The notes under the pieces: model-generated
Seen by the model: the letters and a program-made list of their open reading frames with translations, nothing else
Told to the model about the DNA's origin: nothing
Database searches by the model: none
Program-made: the position numbers and the translations under genes
Origin: Mariniphaga sp041687215
GTDB lineage: Bacteria > Bacteroidota > Bacteroidia > Bacteroidales > Prolixibacteraceae
Length of the DNA: 64,000 nt
Assembly (NCBI RefSeq): GCF_041687215.1
Contig: NZ_JAWLCI010000001.1
Coordinates: 124,001-188,000 of the forward strand
Direction: 5' to 3'
Shown here: positions 35,246-43,081 of the stretch, in pieces
How the letters are laid out: each line of letters starts with the position of its first letter
Numbering within the stretch: the stretch's first letter is position 1

Positions 35246-36283
35246 TTAGCTCTTTCGTCTCCAGTCGGTATTTTTTACCCAATCGGCCAAAAACCGGGCG
35301 TTTTCATAAGGTAATCCCGGAATAAATCCGTGCCCCAGGTTGAAAATCCAATTCTGATTTCGACTGCCGAATTCGATGTAACTGTTCAGCGTTTTTTCTA
35401 TTTCTTCCCTGCCTGCAAAGAGCAATCGCGGGTCGATGTTACCCTGCAACCCGATTTTCGGATGCACCAGTTTTCTGGCAGCAGGCAGTGAAGTTTGCCA
35501 GTCGATGCTTAAAAAATCGGCATGTTCGGGTGTAATTTCAGCAATGCCAGTTCCCAATCCTTTCGGGAAAAAGATAAAAGGCGTGTTTTCGTCCCGGACC
35601 GCATTTGCCATTTTTACCGTTGCTGGCAAAAACAGTTTTTTATACAAATCGAACGGTAACAAACCTGCATGTGTATCAAAAAGCTGAAATACTTCTACTC
35701 CGTGTTTGATTTGTTCTTTTGCATAAACAATGGAAAGTTCTGTAATGGCATCCACCAGTTTTTGGGTAGTTTCCGGATGTTGGTATATAAATTTCACTGC
35801 ATCCGGGAAATCGCCTTTGCGGCCCAACCCCTGCAACATAAACAACAGTACGGTGAGCGGCGCACCGCAAAAACCAATGAGTGGAATATTCGCCGGACGG
35901 GTTTTGATGATTTCATCCACCACATCATAAATGTAATTCAGCTTTGAAGGATCCGAATTTAGCCCTGCCAGCGGATTGCTGCGCTGTGCCAAAGGTTTTT
36001 CGAAAACCGGTCCGTTATCGGTAAAATCGAGGCCCATGCCCATGGCGTAGGGAATCACCAAAATATCGCTGAACAAAATGGCGGCATCCACGCCCAAATC
36101 GTACACCGGCATCAGGGTCACTTCTGCGGCCACTTTGGGCTGTTGCATCATCTGCCAGAAGGTGTAGTTTTCCTTCAATTTCAGGTAATTGGGCAAAACC
36201 CGCCCCGCCTGCCGCATAAACCAAACCGGCGGGCGTGAAGTGGGTTTTCCTTTTAAAGTCTGCAATAAAATGGGTTCCGCCAT
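35246..36283 (-). CDS. hemE: Uroporphyrinogen decarboxylase
   Basis: This 345-residue enzyme removes four acetate carboxyls from uroporphyrinogen III to give coproporphyrinogen III. The N-terminal signature RPPVWFMRQAGR and the IGFCGAPLTVLLFMLQG segment are visible, and the C-terminal GHGFIPGLPYENA is typical. The length is normal. It begins 3 bases after hemL and is the last gene of the minus-strand hemA-C-D-B-L-E run. The AbiEii gene converges on its 3' end. Confidence 0.97.
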   Translation of the reverse strand: MAEPILLQTLKGKPTSRPPVWFMRQAGRVLPNYLKLKENYTFWQMMQQPKVAAEVTLMPVYDLGVDAAILFSDILVIPYAMGMGLDFTDNGPVFEKPLAQRSNPLAGLNSDPSKLNYIYDVVDEIIKTRPANIPLIGFCGAPLTVLLFMLQGLGRKGDFPDAVKFIYQHPETTQKLVDAITELSIVYAKEQIKHGVEVFQLFDTHAGLLPFDLYKKLFLPATVKMANAVRDENTPFIFFPKGLGTGIAEITPEHADFLSIDWQTSLPAARKLVHPKIGLQGNIDPRLLFAGREEIEKTLNSYIEFGSRNQNWIFNLGHGFIPGLPYENARFLADWVKNTDWRRKS

Positions 36284-36286
36284 GCT

Positions 36287-37582
36287 TTAACCTTTTAATT
36301 TTTTCAAAGCCAGGTAACTGGCTTTTACTGTATTTTCAATATCTTCTTTCGTATGCGCTGCTGAAACAAAACCGGCTTCGTACTGCGACGGTGCCAGGTA
36401 AATCCCACTTTCCAGCGACATCCTGAAATATTCGGCGAACAATGCAGTGTCGCATTTTTTGACATCGGCAAATGAATTTACACTGTTTTCTTTGGTGAAA
36501 AACAAAGTAAACATGGAACCCACGCGATTGATTACCCCGTCAAACTGCAGTTCTTTCAGGTTGTTCTGCAAACCTTCCTCCAGCAGAGCTGATGTTTTTT
36601 CCAGATTTTTGTAAAAATCCGGAGTTTCGTCCAGCAGCCTGAGGGTAGTAATTCCGGCGGCCATGGCCAGCGGATTTCCCGAAAGTGTTCCGGCCTGGTA
36701 TACCGGTCCTTTGGGCGCTAGCATTTCCATTATTTCCCGTTTTCCGCCGTAAGCGCCAACCGGCAACCCGCCGCCGATTATTTTCCCAAACGTGGTTAAA
36801 TCGGGTGTAACACCAAGCAACTCCTGTGCGCCGCCTTTTCCCAGACGGAAACCAGTCATCACTTCGTCGAAAATGAGGACGGTGTTGTTTTCGCTGCATA
36901 ATTTTCGCAGGCCTTCAATAAATTCCCGTTCAGGTATTATCACACCCATGTTTCCGGTAATGGGTTCGAGAATAACAGCGGCAATCTGGTTTTTGTGTTT
37001 GTTGAATAACTGTTCCACCGAAGCGAGATCGTTAAACTGTGCGCTAAGCGTATCGCGTGCCGTTCCTTCGGTCACACCAGGTGTGTTGGGCGTTCCAAAA
37101 GTTAAGGCGCCCGAACCCGCCTGAATTAAAAAGCTGTCGTTATGCCCGTGGTAGCATCCTTCAAATTTTACTACGAGGTTGCGGTTGGTGTAACCCCGTG
37201 CCAGGCGCAGGGCACTCATGGTGGCTTCAGTACCGGAATTCACCATGCGAACCATATCGATGGACGGCACCAGCTTTTTGATGAGTTGCGCCATTTCCGT
37301 TTCCAGTTCTGTGGGTGCGCCAAAACTGGCTCCCAAAGCCGCTGTTTTTTGAATGGCCTCCACTACAGCGGGATGTGCGTGGCCTAAAATCATGGGGCCC
37401 CACGAACCCACATAGTCGATGTATTCATTCCCATCGATATCAGTAACTTTTGAGCCGGATGCTTTGGCAATAAAGGGCGGGTTACCGCCCACACTGCCAA
37501 ACGACCGCACCGGTGAATTCACTCCGCCGGGAATATGTTTTTGTGCTTCCTGAAATGCTTTTATGCTTTTGTTGAAATTCAT
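36287..37582 (-). CDS. hemL: Glutamate-1-semialdehyde 2,1-aminomutase
   Basis: This 431-residue PLP enzyme converts glutamate-1-semialdehyde to 5-aminolevulinate, the second step of the C5 pathway. Visible motifs are the PLP aspartate in LIFDEVMTGFR, the Schiff-base lysine K267 in TTFGKIIGGGLPVGAYGG and the gating segment GSGALTFGTPNTPGV. The class matches fold-type I GSAM proteins in length. It lies downstream of hemB after a 75-base gap holding two identical palindromes, and 3 bases before hemE. Confidence 0.97.
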   Translation of the reverse strand: MNFNKSIKAFQEAQKHIPGGVNSPVRSFGSVGGNPPFIAKASGSKVTDIDGNEYIDYVGSWGPMILGHAHPAVVEAIQKTAALGASFGAPTELETEMAQLIKKLVPSIDMVRMVNSGTEATMSALRLARGYTNRNLVVKFEGCYHGHNDSFLIQAGSGALTFGTPNTPGVTEGTARDTLSAQFNDLASVEQLFNKHKNQIAAVILEPITGNMGVIIPEREFIEGLRKLCSENNTVLIFDEVMTGFRLGKGGAQELLGVTPDLTTFGKIIGGGLPVGAYGGKREIMEMLAPKGPVYQAGTLSGNPLAMAAGITTLRLLDETPDFYKNLEKTSALLEEGLQNNLKELQFDGVINRVGSMFTLFFTKENSVNSFADVKKCDTALFAEYFRMSLESGIYLAPSQYEAGFVSAAHTKEDIENTVKASYLALKKLKG

Positions 37583-37604
37583 TCTCTTAAAAAATTTTAA
37601 AGAA

Positions 37605-37652
37605 AGTCATCAGATGACTACTCTGAGAAAACTAACAAGTCATCAGATGACT
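37605..37652. promoter_or_regulatory. Two identical 15-bp palindromes between hemB and hemL
   Basis: AGTCATCAGATGACT is present at 37605-37619 and again at 37638-37652. Each copy is a perfect palindrome around a central A. The copies are 33 bases apart start to start, about three helical turns. They lie 23-70 bases upstream of the hemL start. They could form a tandem operator for a dimeric regulator, or be copies of a dispersed palindrome. Confidence 0.5.
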
Positions 37653-37657
37653 AAAAA

Positions 37658-38626
37658 CTATAAATCCTGAATAATTTCCTGTGTATGGTACGAAATAATG
37701 ATGTCGGCGCCGGCGCGTTTCAGCCCGGTGAGCAGTTCGTGTACAATTCTTTTTTCGTCTATCCATCCCCTGGCAGCCGCGGCTTTTACCATGGCGAACT
37801 CACCACTGACGTTATAAGCAGCCACCGGCATGTTGAAGGTATTTTTCACCCTGAAAATGATATCCATGTAATTCAGGGCAGGTTTTACCATCACAATATC
37901 AGCACCTTCCTCGATGTCGAGTTCTACTTCTCGCAGGGCTTCGTCGCCGTTTGCCGGGTCCATCTGATAGGTCTTGCGGTCGCCAAACTGTGGTGCACTT
38001 TCGGCAGCCTCGCGGAACGGACCGTAGAATGCCGACGCATATTTTGCCGAATAGGCCATAATGGGCGTGTTGTAAAATCCTTTTTTGTCGAGTGCCGAAC
38101 GAATAGCTCCAACACGTCCGTCCATCATGTCACTGGGCGCCACCATATCCACACCGGCTTCGGCCAGCGAAACCGACTGTTTGGCCAGGGTTTCCAGGGT
38201 GAGGTCGTTATGCACGTCGCCGTTCACAATGGTGCCGCAATGTCCGTGCGAAGTATATTCGCAGTTGCAGATGTCGGCAACCAGGTACAACCCGGGAACT
38301 TCTTTTTTCAGCGCCCGGACAGCCTGCTGAACGATTCCGTTATGCTGGCAGGCAACTTCTCCGGTTTCGTCTTTCGATTCAGGAATTCCGAAAAGCAACA
38401 CCGACTGAACACCTTTGCCATACAGTTCTTTGACTTTTTCAACGAGTTTATCGACAGATAGCTGCGAGTTTCCCGGCATGGAAGAGATGGGATTGTCCAC
38501 GCCTTTCCCGGGACAAACAAACAGCGGCATCATGAGGTCGTTTCGTGTGAGGGTGGTTTCGCGCACCAGGTTGCGGATTACTTCCGAACTGCGCAAACGA
38601 CGAAGTCTTGTTACTGGAAATGTCAT
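37658..38626 (-). CDS. hemB: Porphobilinogen synthase (delta-aminolevulinate dehydratase), zinc type
   Basis: This 322-residue enzyme condenses two 5-aminolevulinates into porphobilinogen. The two Schiff-base lysines are K195 (MAYSAKYAS) and K248 (IVMVKPALNYMD). The catalytic-metal segment has three cysteines, C120, C122 and C130 (DICNCEYTSHGHCG), so this is the zinc-dependent form rather than the Asp-rich magnesium form. Length is normal. It is 13 bases downstream of hemD. Confidence 0.97.
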   Translation of the reverse strand: MTFPVTRLRRLRSSEVIRNLVRETTLTRNDLMMPLFVCPGKGVDNPISSMPGNSQLSVDKLVEKVKELYGKGVQSVLLFGIPESKDETGEVACQHNGIVQQAVRALKKEVPGLYLVADICNCEYTSHGHCGTIVNGDVHNDLTLETLAKQSVSLAEAGVDMVAPSDMMDGRVGAIRSALDKKGFYNTPIMAYSAKYASAFYGPFREAAESAPQFGDRKTYQMDPANGDEALREVELDIEEGADIVMVKPALNYMDIIFRVKNTFNMPVAAYNVSGEFAMVKAAAARGWIDEKRIVHELLTGLKRAGADIIISYHTQEIIQDL

Positions 38627-38639
38627 AGTTATGTCTTTT

Positions 38640-39419
38640 TTATGTTTTTGAAATATAATGATTTAAAATGGATTCTACGATTCCGGCTGACGAACTGTTT
38701 TGGGCAACCACGAGGGGATTAAAACCTTTTTCGCGGGCCGCACCTGCAGTAATATCGCCAATACAGGCCATACGAATATTCTTTTTACTCAGTTTCGGAA
38801 AAAGCGCAGTAAAATGGTGTATTCCCGACGGACTGGTAAAAATGAGCATGTCGTATCGGTTGGTTTCGATTTTTTTCGCAATGGATTTGTCTGTTTTTTC
38901 GGGCATTTCAGTTTGATAAATATCAATTCGGGTACAATCTACCAACTTTTCCAAATGGTCCTGAATCACATTCCGGGCAAGGTTTCCGAGAGGCAGCACT
39001 ATCTTCGTTTTTGAATTTTCGGTTGCGATGTGCCGTGCAAATGGTTCAACAAAATCTTCGGCTGTGGAACCGGGGTTGACAAAAGCTGCCCGGTATCCGT
39101 ATTTTTCCAGCGTTTTGCTGGTTTTGTCCCCGATAACGGCAATTTGCAGGCTTTCCGGCAGCTTTTGGCTTCCGGTCAATTCCTGCAGAAATTCAAAAAA
39201 ATACCGCACACCGTTGGGGCTGGTCAGAATCATCCACTGAAATTGTTCGAGCCGGGAAAACAGTTGTTGTTCATCCGAAGACAAAGTTGCAGCTTTGATT
39301 TCGATAAGCGGAAATTCGAGCAGCGAGGCTCCGGCTTCATGCAATAAACGGCTCAGCTCGCCGGAAGTACCGGCAGGACGGGTTGAAATAAACAGTTTAT
39401 TTTGAAGCGGTAACGTCAT
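38640..39419 (-). CDS. hemD: Uroporphyrinogen-III synthase
   Basis: This 259-residue protein has the two-lobed HemD pattern. Landmarks are FISTRPAGTS at the N-terminus, MILTSPNGVRYFFE, AVIGDKTSKTLEKYGY, and MLIFTSPSGIHHF followed by ACIGDITAGAAREKGF. It closes hydroxymethylbilane with inversion of ring D. Sequence conservation in this family is low; the assignment is strengthened by its place directly after hemC, with a four-base ATGA overlap. Confidence 0.93.
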   Translation of the reverse strand: MTLPLQNKLFISTRPAGTSGELSRLLHEAGASLLEFPLIEIKAATLSSDEQQLFSRLEQFQWMILTSPNGVRYFFEFLQELTGSQKLPESLQIAVIGDKTSKTLEKYGYRAAFVNPGSTAEDFVEPFARHIATENSKTKIVLPLGNLARNVIQDHLEKLVDCTRIDIYQTEMPEKTDKSIAKKIETNRYDMLIFTSPSGIHHFTALFPKLSKKNIRMACIGDITAGAAREKGFNPLVVAQNSSSAGIVESILNHYISKT

Positions 39420-40345
39420 TGATTCCGGACTTCCTCCATAATTTTTGCAGCGCCACGTTCAATGAGTTTTTGAGCCAGTTTTTCCCCGGTTGCTTTGGGT
39501 TGGTCAACCGAACCGGTTTCGGTTTCGAGCAAATAAACTGAGCCGTCCGTTGAGGCAACAAAACCGGTAAGGGTAATTTCTTCTCCGTTCAGTTTTGAAA
39601 AACAGCCCACAGGCACCTGGCAGCCGCCTTCGATGGCACGCAGAAAACCGCGTTCGGCCTCTCCGGCAATCCACGAAGGAGCGTGATTTATTGCATCTAA
39701 AAGTTTTTCGGTAGTTGCGTCGCCAATGCGCGATTCTATGGCAATTATTCCCTGGCTGGCAGCGGGAACAATGGTTTTGGGGCTGATAATTTCCGTGATG
39801 TAATTATCCAGTTCCAGGCGTTGCAAACCGGCAGCGGCCATAATCATGGCATCGCAAAAACCTTCCTCCATTTTACGCAGCCGGGTGTTCACATTTCCGC
39901 GGATATCCACAATCTGAAAATTTTTGTTGTACCGCAGTAGACTGGCTTTGCGGCGCAGGCTGGAGGTGGCAATCACATCATTCTCTGTAAGTTCGTGAAG
40001 TTTGCGGCCGTCTTTGCTCACCAGTGCATCACGAAATTCGGCCCGTTCCAGCACCGCACCAAGCTTTAATCCTTCGGGCAGGGTGGTGGGAAGGTCTTTC
40101 AGACTGTGCACGGCAATATCCACTTCTCCAGCCAGCAAAGCATTTTCAATTTCTTTGGTAAACAAGCCTTTGTCGCCGATTTTGGAAAGAGCTACATCCA
40201 GAATTTTATCGCCTTTGGTTTTGATGATTACAATTTCCACTTCAATTTCGGGAAATTTTTCCAGCAGTTTTGCTTTGGTTAATTCGGCCTGAAACAGGGC
40301 AAGCTGACTGCCCCGCGTGCCTATTTTTACACAATTTTTCTTCAT
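39416..40345 (-). CDS. hemC: Hydroxymethylbilane synthase (porphobilinogen deaminase)
   Basis: This 309-residue enzyme polymerises four porphobilinogens. The dipyrromethane cofactor cysteine is C242 in AIEGGCQVPVG, the catalytic aspartate lies in AVHSLKDLPTTLP, and the RGNVNTRL substrate-binding arginines are present. Length is normal. It is 8 bases downstream of hemA and overlaps hemD by four bases. Confidence 0.97.
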   Translation of the reverse strand: MKKNCVKIGTRGSQLALFQAELTKAKLLEKFPEIEVEIVIIKTKGDKILDVALSKIGDKGLFTKEIENALLAGEVDIAVHSLKDLPTTLPEGLKLGAVLERAEFRDALVSKDGRKLHELTENDVIATSSLRRKASLLRYNKNFQIVDIRGNVNTRLRKMEEGFCDAMIMAAAGLQRLELDNYITEIISPKTIVPAASQGIIAIESRIGDATTEKLLDAINHAPSWIAGEAERGFLRAIEGGCQVPVGCFSKLNGEEITLTGFVASTDGSVYLLETETGSVDQPKATGEKLAQKLIERGAAKIMEEVRNQ

Positions 40346-40353
40346 GAAAACGA

Positions 40354-41610
40354 TTATTCGCTGATGCTAAAGAGTTCGTTTACCAGTTTCAGGGTATCGG
40401 TTTTTTTGCCGTTGGCTGTCATTTCCTTCAGGTTTTTAATAAACAACCGGGTGTATTTTTGAGCCAAATGCTTTGAAAATTCATTGATGGCCATTTGAAT
40501 TTCTTCCGAATCCACTTTGTTGTATCCTGAAACCTCTTCTTTGGAAATTTTCTGCAGGTTATAGGTAATGGCCTGAATTGCAGGCTTTAACGAGCGACTT
40601 GCCAGCCATTCAGAAAAATCATCAACAATTTCACTGATAATCTCATGGGCAGTTTCAAGACTGTCTTTACGCTTTTCCATGTTGGTTTGAATGATTTCAT
40701 TGAAATCGTCGATGGTAAAAAGCTGAACAGCATCCAGCTCTTCTATGCTGTTTTCAATGTTTCGCGGAACGGAAATATCAATAAAAACCTGTTTTTGGTT
40801 TTTGCGGATATTAAGCGATTCTTCAACCATTTCGCGCGTTACCAGCGGATTTTTGGAGCCGGTAGCCACAATCACAATATCGTACAGAAACAAATGGCTG
40901 GCCATCTGCTCAAACGGCAAGATGGTACAATTGTGTTTGCCGGCCAGTTTACTTGCTTTCTCTTCGGTGCGGTTGGTGACGGTAATTTTCGGATTGCCAT
41001 TCTTATGGAAATTTTGCAAAACCAGGCTTCCGGTTTCGCCGGCGCCAATCATCAAAACCCGTTTGCTGGATAGGTTTTCGAACAGATTGATGCACTTTTG
41101 AACGGCTGCTCCGCTCACCGAGGTTGTTCCCATTTTTATTTTGGTTTCGGTGCGCACACGTTTACCTGCCTCGAATGATTTTTGGAAAAGGCGCATCAGG
41201 ACTGCGTCGGTAAGTGCCGCTTCGGTGCAAAACATGTAAGCTTCCTTAATTTGACCGATAATCTGGTCTTCACCAATAACCATGGAATCGATACCTGAGG
41301 CAACCTCAAACAGGTGTTTCACAGCATCTTCATCGGCATAACTGTAAAACGAATGCCAGTGTTTTTGTTCTATTCCTTTGAAATGTTTCAGGGTTTTGTA
41401 AACCAGTTTGGCAGCCAAATGGAAACCGTATTTGTCCTGCGAAAAATAGATTTCGGTGCGGTTGCAGGTGGACAAAACCACCAAATCGGAAATGCCGGTT
41501 TCCTTTTGCAGCAACTCCGAATAGGGAATAATATCTTCTTTTGCCAGCGAGAATTGCTCCCGGACTTCAACTGCCGATGTTTTGTAACTGATTCCTATGA
41601 GGCTTATCAT
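40354..41610 (-). CDS. hemA: Glutamyl-tRNA reductase
   Basis: About 418 residues from the ATG at 41610, which begins MISLIGISYKTSAVEVRE. The frame stays open to an ATG at 41691, but those 27 extra residues do not match the family. The enzyme reduces glutamyl-tRNA to glutamate-1-semialdehyde with NADPH. The catalytic cysteine is C49 in STCNRTEIYF. The NADPH-binding motif MIGAGETGSLV and the C-terminal dimerisation helices are present. It is the first enzyme of the C5 route and the first hem gene of the run, where feedback control often acts. Confidence 0.96.
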   Translation of the reverse strand: MISLIGISYKTSAVEVREQFSLAKEDIIPYSELLQKETGISDLVVLSTCNRTEIYFSQDKYGFHLAAKLVYKTLKHFKGIEQKHWHSFYSYADEDAVKHLFEVASGIDSMVIGEDQIIGQIKEAYMFCTEAALTDAVLMRLFQKSFEAGKRVRTETKIKMGTTSVSGAAVQKCINLFENLSSKRVLMIGAGETGSLVLQNFHKNGNPKITVTNRTEEKASKLAGKHNCTILPFEQMASHLFLYDIVIVATGSKNPLVTREMVEESLNIRKNQKQVFIDISVPRNIENSIEELDAVQLFTIDDFNEIIQTNMEKRKDSLETAHEIISEIVDDFSEWLASRSLKPAIQAITYNLQKISKEEVSGYNKVDSEEIQMAINEFSKHLAQKYTRLFIKNLKEMTANGKKTDTLKLVNELFSISE

Positions 41611-41722
41611 AATTGTGCTTTTCTGTTGAAAATGAGTGAAATAAGAAATGTTTGAGTTTTGAAGTTTTAATACATTCAAAACCTGTTCCACAGATTAGTT
41701 TTAACCTGGGAGGATAAGCAAA

Positions 41723-42067
41723 CTATGATAAAACAGGAGGTGGCCGGCTGAAGAGGGCCTGTGAAAAATACCATTTCCGGGTATTTTCCGGAGGATATGA
41801 AGTATGTTGTATAGTTTCTGTAAATGCAGAATGTTCGTTGGTTCCGGGCGAAAAAATGCCTGCTCCCTGATGGTAATGGTAGTTTAAGGATTCAGCAGAG
41901 TCAGACCCGTTTGATTCTCCTGCCGGTACTTTAAGTACAAGGTTATTTTCGCCCCACTCTATTTCTCCGGAAGAAGCTTTGTTGACTCCAAAAAGCAGAA
42001 AAAAAGCATAGAACACCACAAAAGCTATGTAGGGTAAATGTGTTGTAAATATGCCTATTGTAAACAT
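41723..42067 (-). CDS. Small single-TM protein upstream of hemA
   Basis: This 114-residue ORF has one hydrophobic segment (about 9-29, LPYIAFVVFYAFFLLFGV) followed by a polar, Ser/His/Pro-rich tail that should be extracytoplasmic. No family was recognised. It lies 112 bases upstream of hemA on the same strand. TACTTTAG on the minus strand (42094-42101), a seven-of-eight match to the -7 consensus, lies just before it. It may be translated as the first gene of the hem transcript. The polar tail is unremarkable, so the gene call is moderate. Confidence 0.55.
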   Translation of the reverse strand: MFTIGIFTTHLPYIAFVVFYAFFLLFGVNKASSGEIEWGENNLVLKVPAGESNGSDSAESLNYHYHQGAGIFSPGTNEHSAFTETIQHTSYPPENTRKWYFSQALFSRPPPVLS

Positions 42068-42387
42068 TCCGCTGGTTTAAATTTTCTAACGCGCTAAAGT
42101 ATAAAAAATAAACTGGAAAATTGTTTAACGTTTTCAATAATAATTTATTTGAGGTCAAACATCAACCAATGTATTGAGATATGTCAATATGTTGAAAATG
42201 CAGGCCAGCAAGAAAATGGCGGAAAAATTCAAATAACCAGAAAAAACAGCTTGAATTACCGGCTGAATAATGTTTAACTATTTATTATTGAAAGATTTGT
42301 GGGTTTTTGTTTTACTATTACAGAGTATTTTTGAATTCATTATTGGGGTGAGATAAATGAATTTTTATCAGTAACTTTGAATTCGTT
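42068..42387. other. 320-base intergenic region between divergent genes
   Basis: This AT-rich gap separates the small TM protein/hemA run (minus) from the DUF4160 gene (plus). Apart from the two candidate -7 elements at its ends (42094-42101 minus and 42372-42379 plus) I see no gene, RNA or notable repeat. Confidence 0.5.
42372..42379 (+). promoter_or_regulatory. Exact -7 element before the DUF4160 gene
   Basis: TAACTTTG matches the Bacteroidota -7 consensus TAnnTTTG exactly. The ATG lies only 8 bases after its end, so the transcript would be leaderless or nearly so. No TTG is found at the ideal upstream spacing; the nearest, 42344-42346, is 25 bases away. Confidence 0.45.
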
Positions 42388-42630
42388 ATGCCTGTAGTAT
42401 TAAGAATAAAAGGATACCGGTTTTATTTTTTTAGCAATGAAAATGCTGAACCAATGCATATTCATATAACCAAAGCCGATGCCAATGGAAAGGTTTGGCT
42501 GGAACCAATTATTGAAACAGCATATTTTTATGGTTTTACTTCAAAACAACAGAAAGAAATTGAAGAAATTATTAAAGAGAATTCAGATTATTTAAAAAGA
42601 ATGTGGGATGAATACTTTAAAAAACAATAA
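42388..42630 (+). CDS. DUF4160 protein (putative toxin-antitoxin-like partner)
   Basis: This 80-residue protein matches DUF4160: VVLRIKGYRFYFFSNENAEP, then MHIHITKADANGKVWLEP, and a C-terminal helix ending EIIKENSDYLKRMWDEYF. DUF4160 genes are very often paired with a DUF2442 gene, as here, where they overlap by 23 bases. The pairs resemble toxin-antitoxin modules in size and arrangement, but I know of no firm biochemical role. An exact -7 element precedes it. Confidence 0.88.
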   Translation: MPVVLRIKGYRFYFFSNENAEPMHIHITKADANGKVWLEPIIETAYFYGFTSKQQKEIEEIIKENSDYLKRMWDEYFKKQ

Positions 42631-42964
42631 AGCAGACATTAAATCAAAAGACCCCCTTGATATTCTGATTTTTGAAAAGGGATTGCGAATCAAAAATCTG
42701 GTTATAGACAGGGAGTTGGATTTGATTGGCATTATTTTAAATACGGGTAAAATACTTGAAACAAAAATTTCTTTTTACCCGCGTCTCAAAAATGCCACAG
42801 AAAATGAACTTCTGCAATGGAAATTAATTGGAAATGGAGTTGGAGTTACCTGGGAATCTTTAGGTGAAGACCTTTCAGTAAAGGGATTTATCCAAACCAT
42901 TGCCTTAAGCGAAATGGTTGAACAGCTGGAATCATCTGTAAATACGCACAGAGTTTCCGCATGA
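42608..42964 (+). CDS. DUF2442 protein
   Basis: This 118-residue protein contains a DUF2442 domain near its middle, with the typical ending GVTWESLGEDLSVKGFI (family pattern W-x-x-x-x-x-DLSV-x-G). DUF2442 folds like a small DNA- or protein-binding domain related to the NADAR/NE0471 type; its role is not established. The ATG lies within the last codons of the DUF4160 gene, implying coupled translation. Confidence 0.87.
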   Translation: MNTLKNNKADIKSKDPLDILIFEKGLRIKNLVIDRELDLIGIILNTGKILETKISFYPRLKNATENELLQWKLIGNGVGVTWESLGEDLSVKGFIQTIALSEMVEQLESSVNTHRVSA

Positions 42965-43045
42965 TTAATTTTTTTACTACCAACGAAAAAGCATTTGAGG
43001 TTGTTACTACATTTCAGAAATATCAATCCCCAATCATTTTAAATT

Positions 43046-43053
43046 TATCTTTG
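43046..43053 (+). promoter_or_regulatory. Exact -7 element before the amidohydrolase gene
   Basis: TATCTTTG matches TAnnTTTG exactly and lies 28 bases before the ATG at 43082. A clear -33 TTG at about 19-21 bases upstream is missing. Confidence 0.4.
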
Positions 43054-43081
43054 TTGTCATTCCAGGCTTAAACGACTAAAA

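Noticed and set aside
37685..38461. 258-codon open frame on the plus strand
   Set aside because: It lies entirely antisense to hemB, and its His/Phe/Val-rich product matches no family. The frame is a shadow of hemB codon usage.
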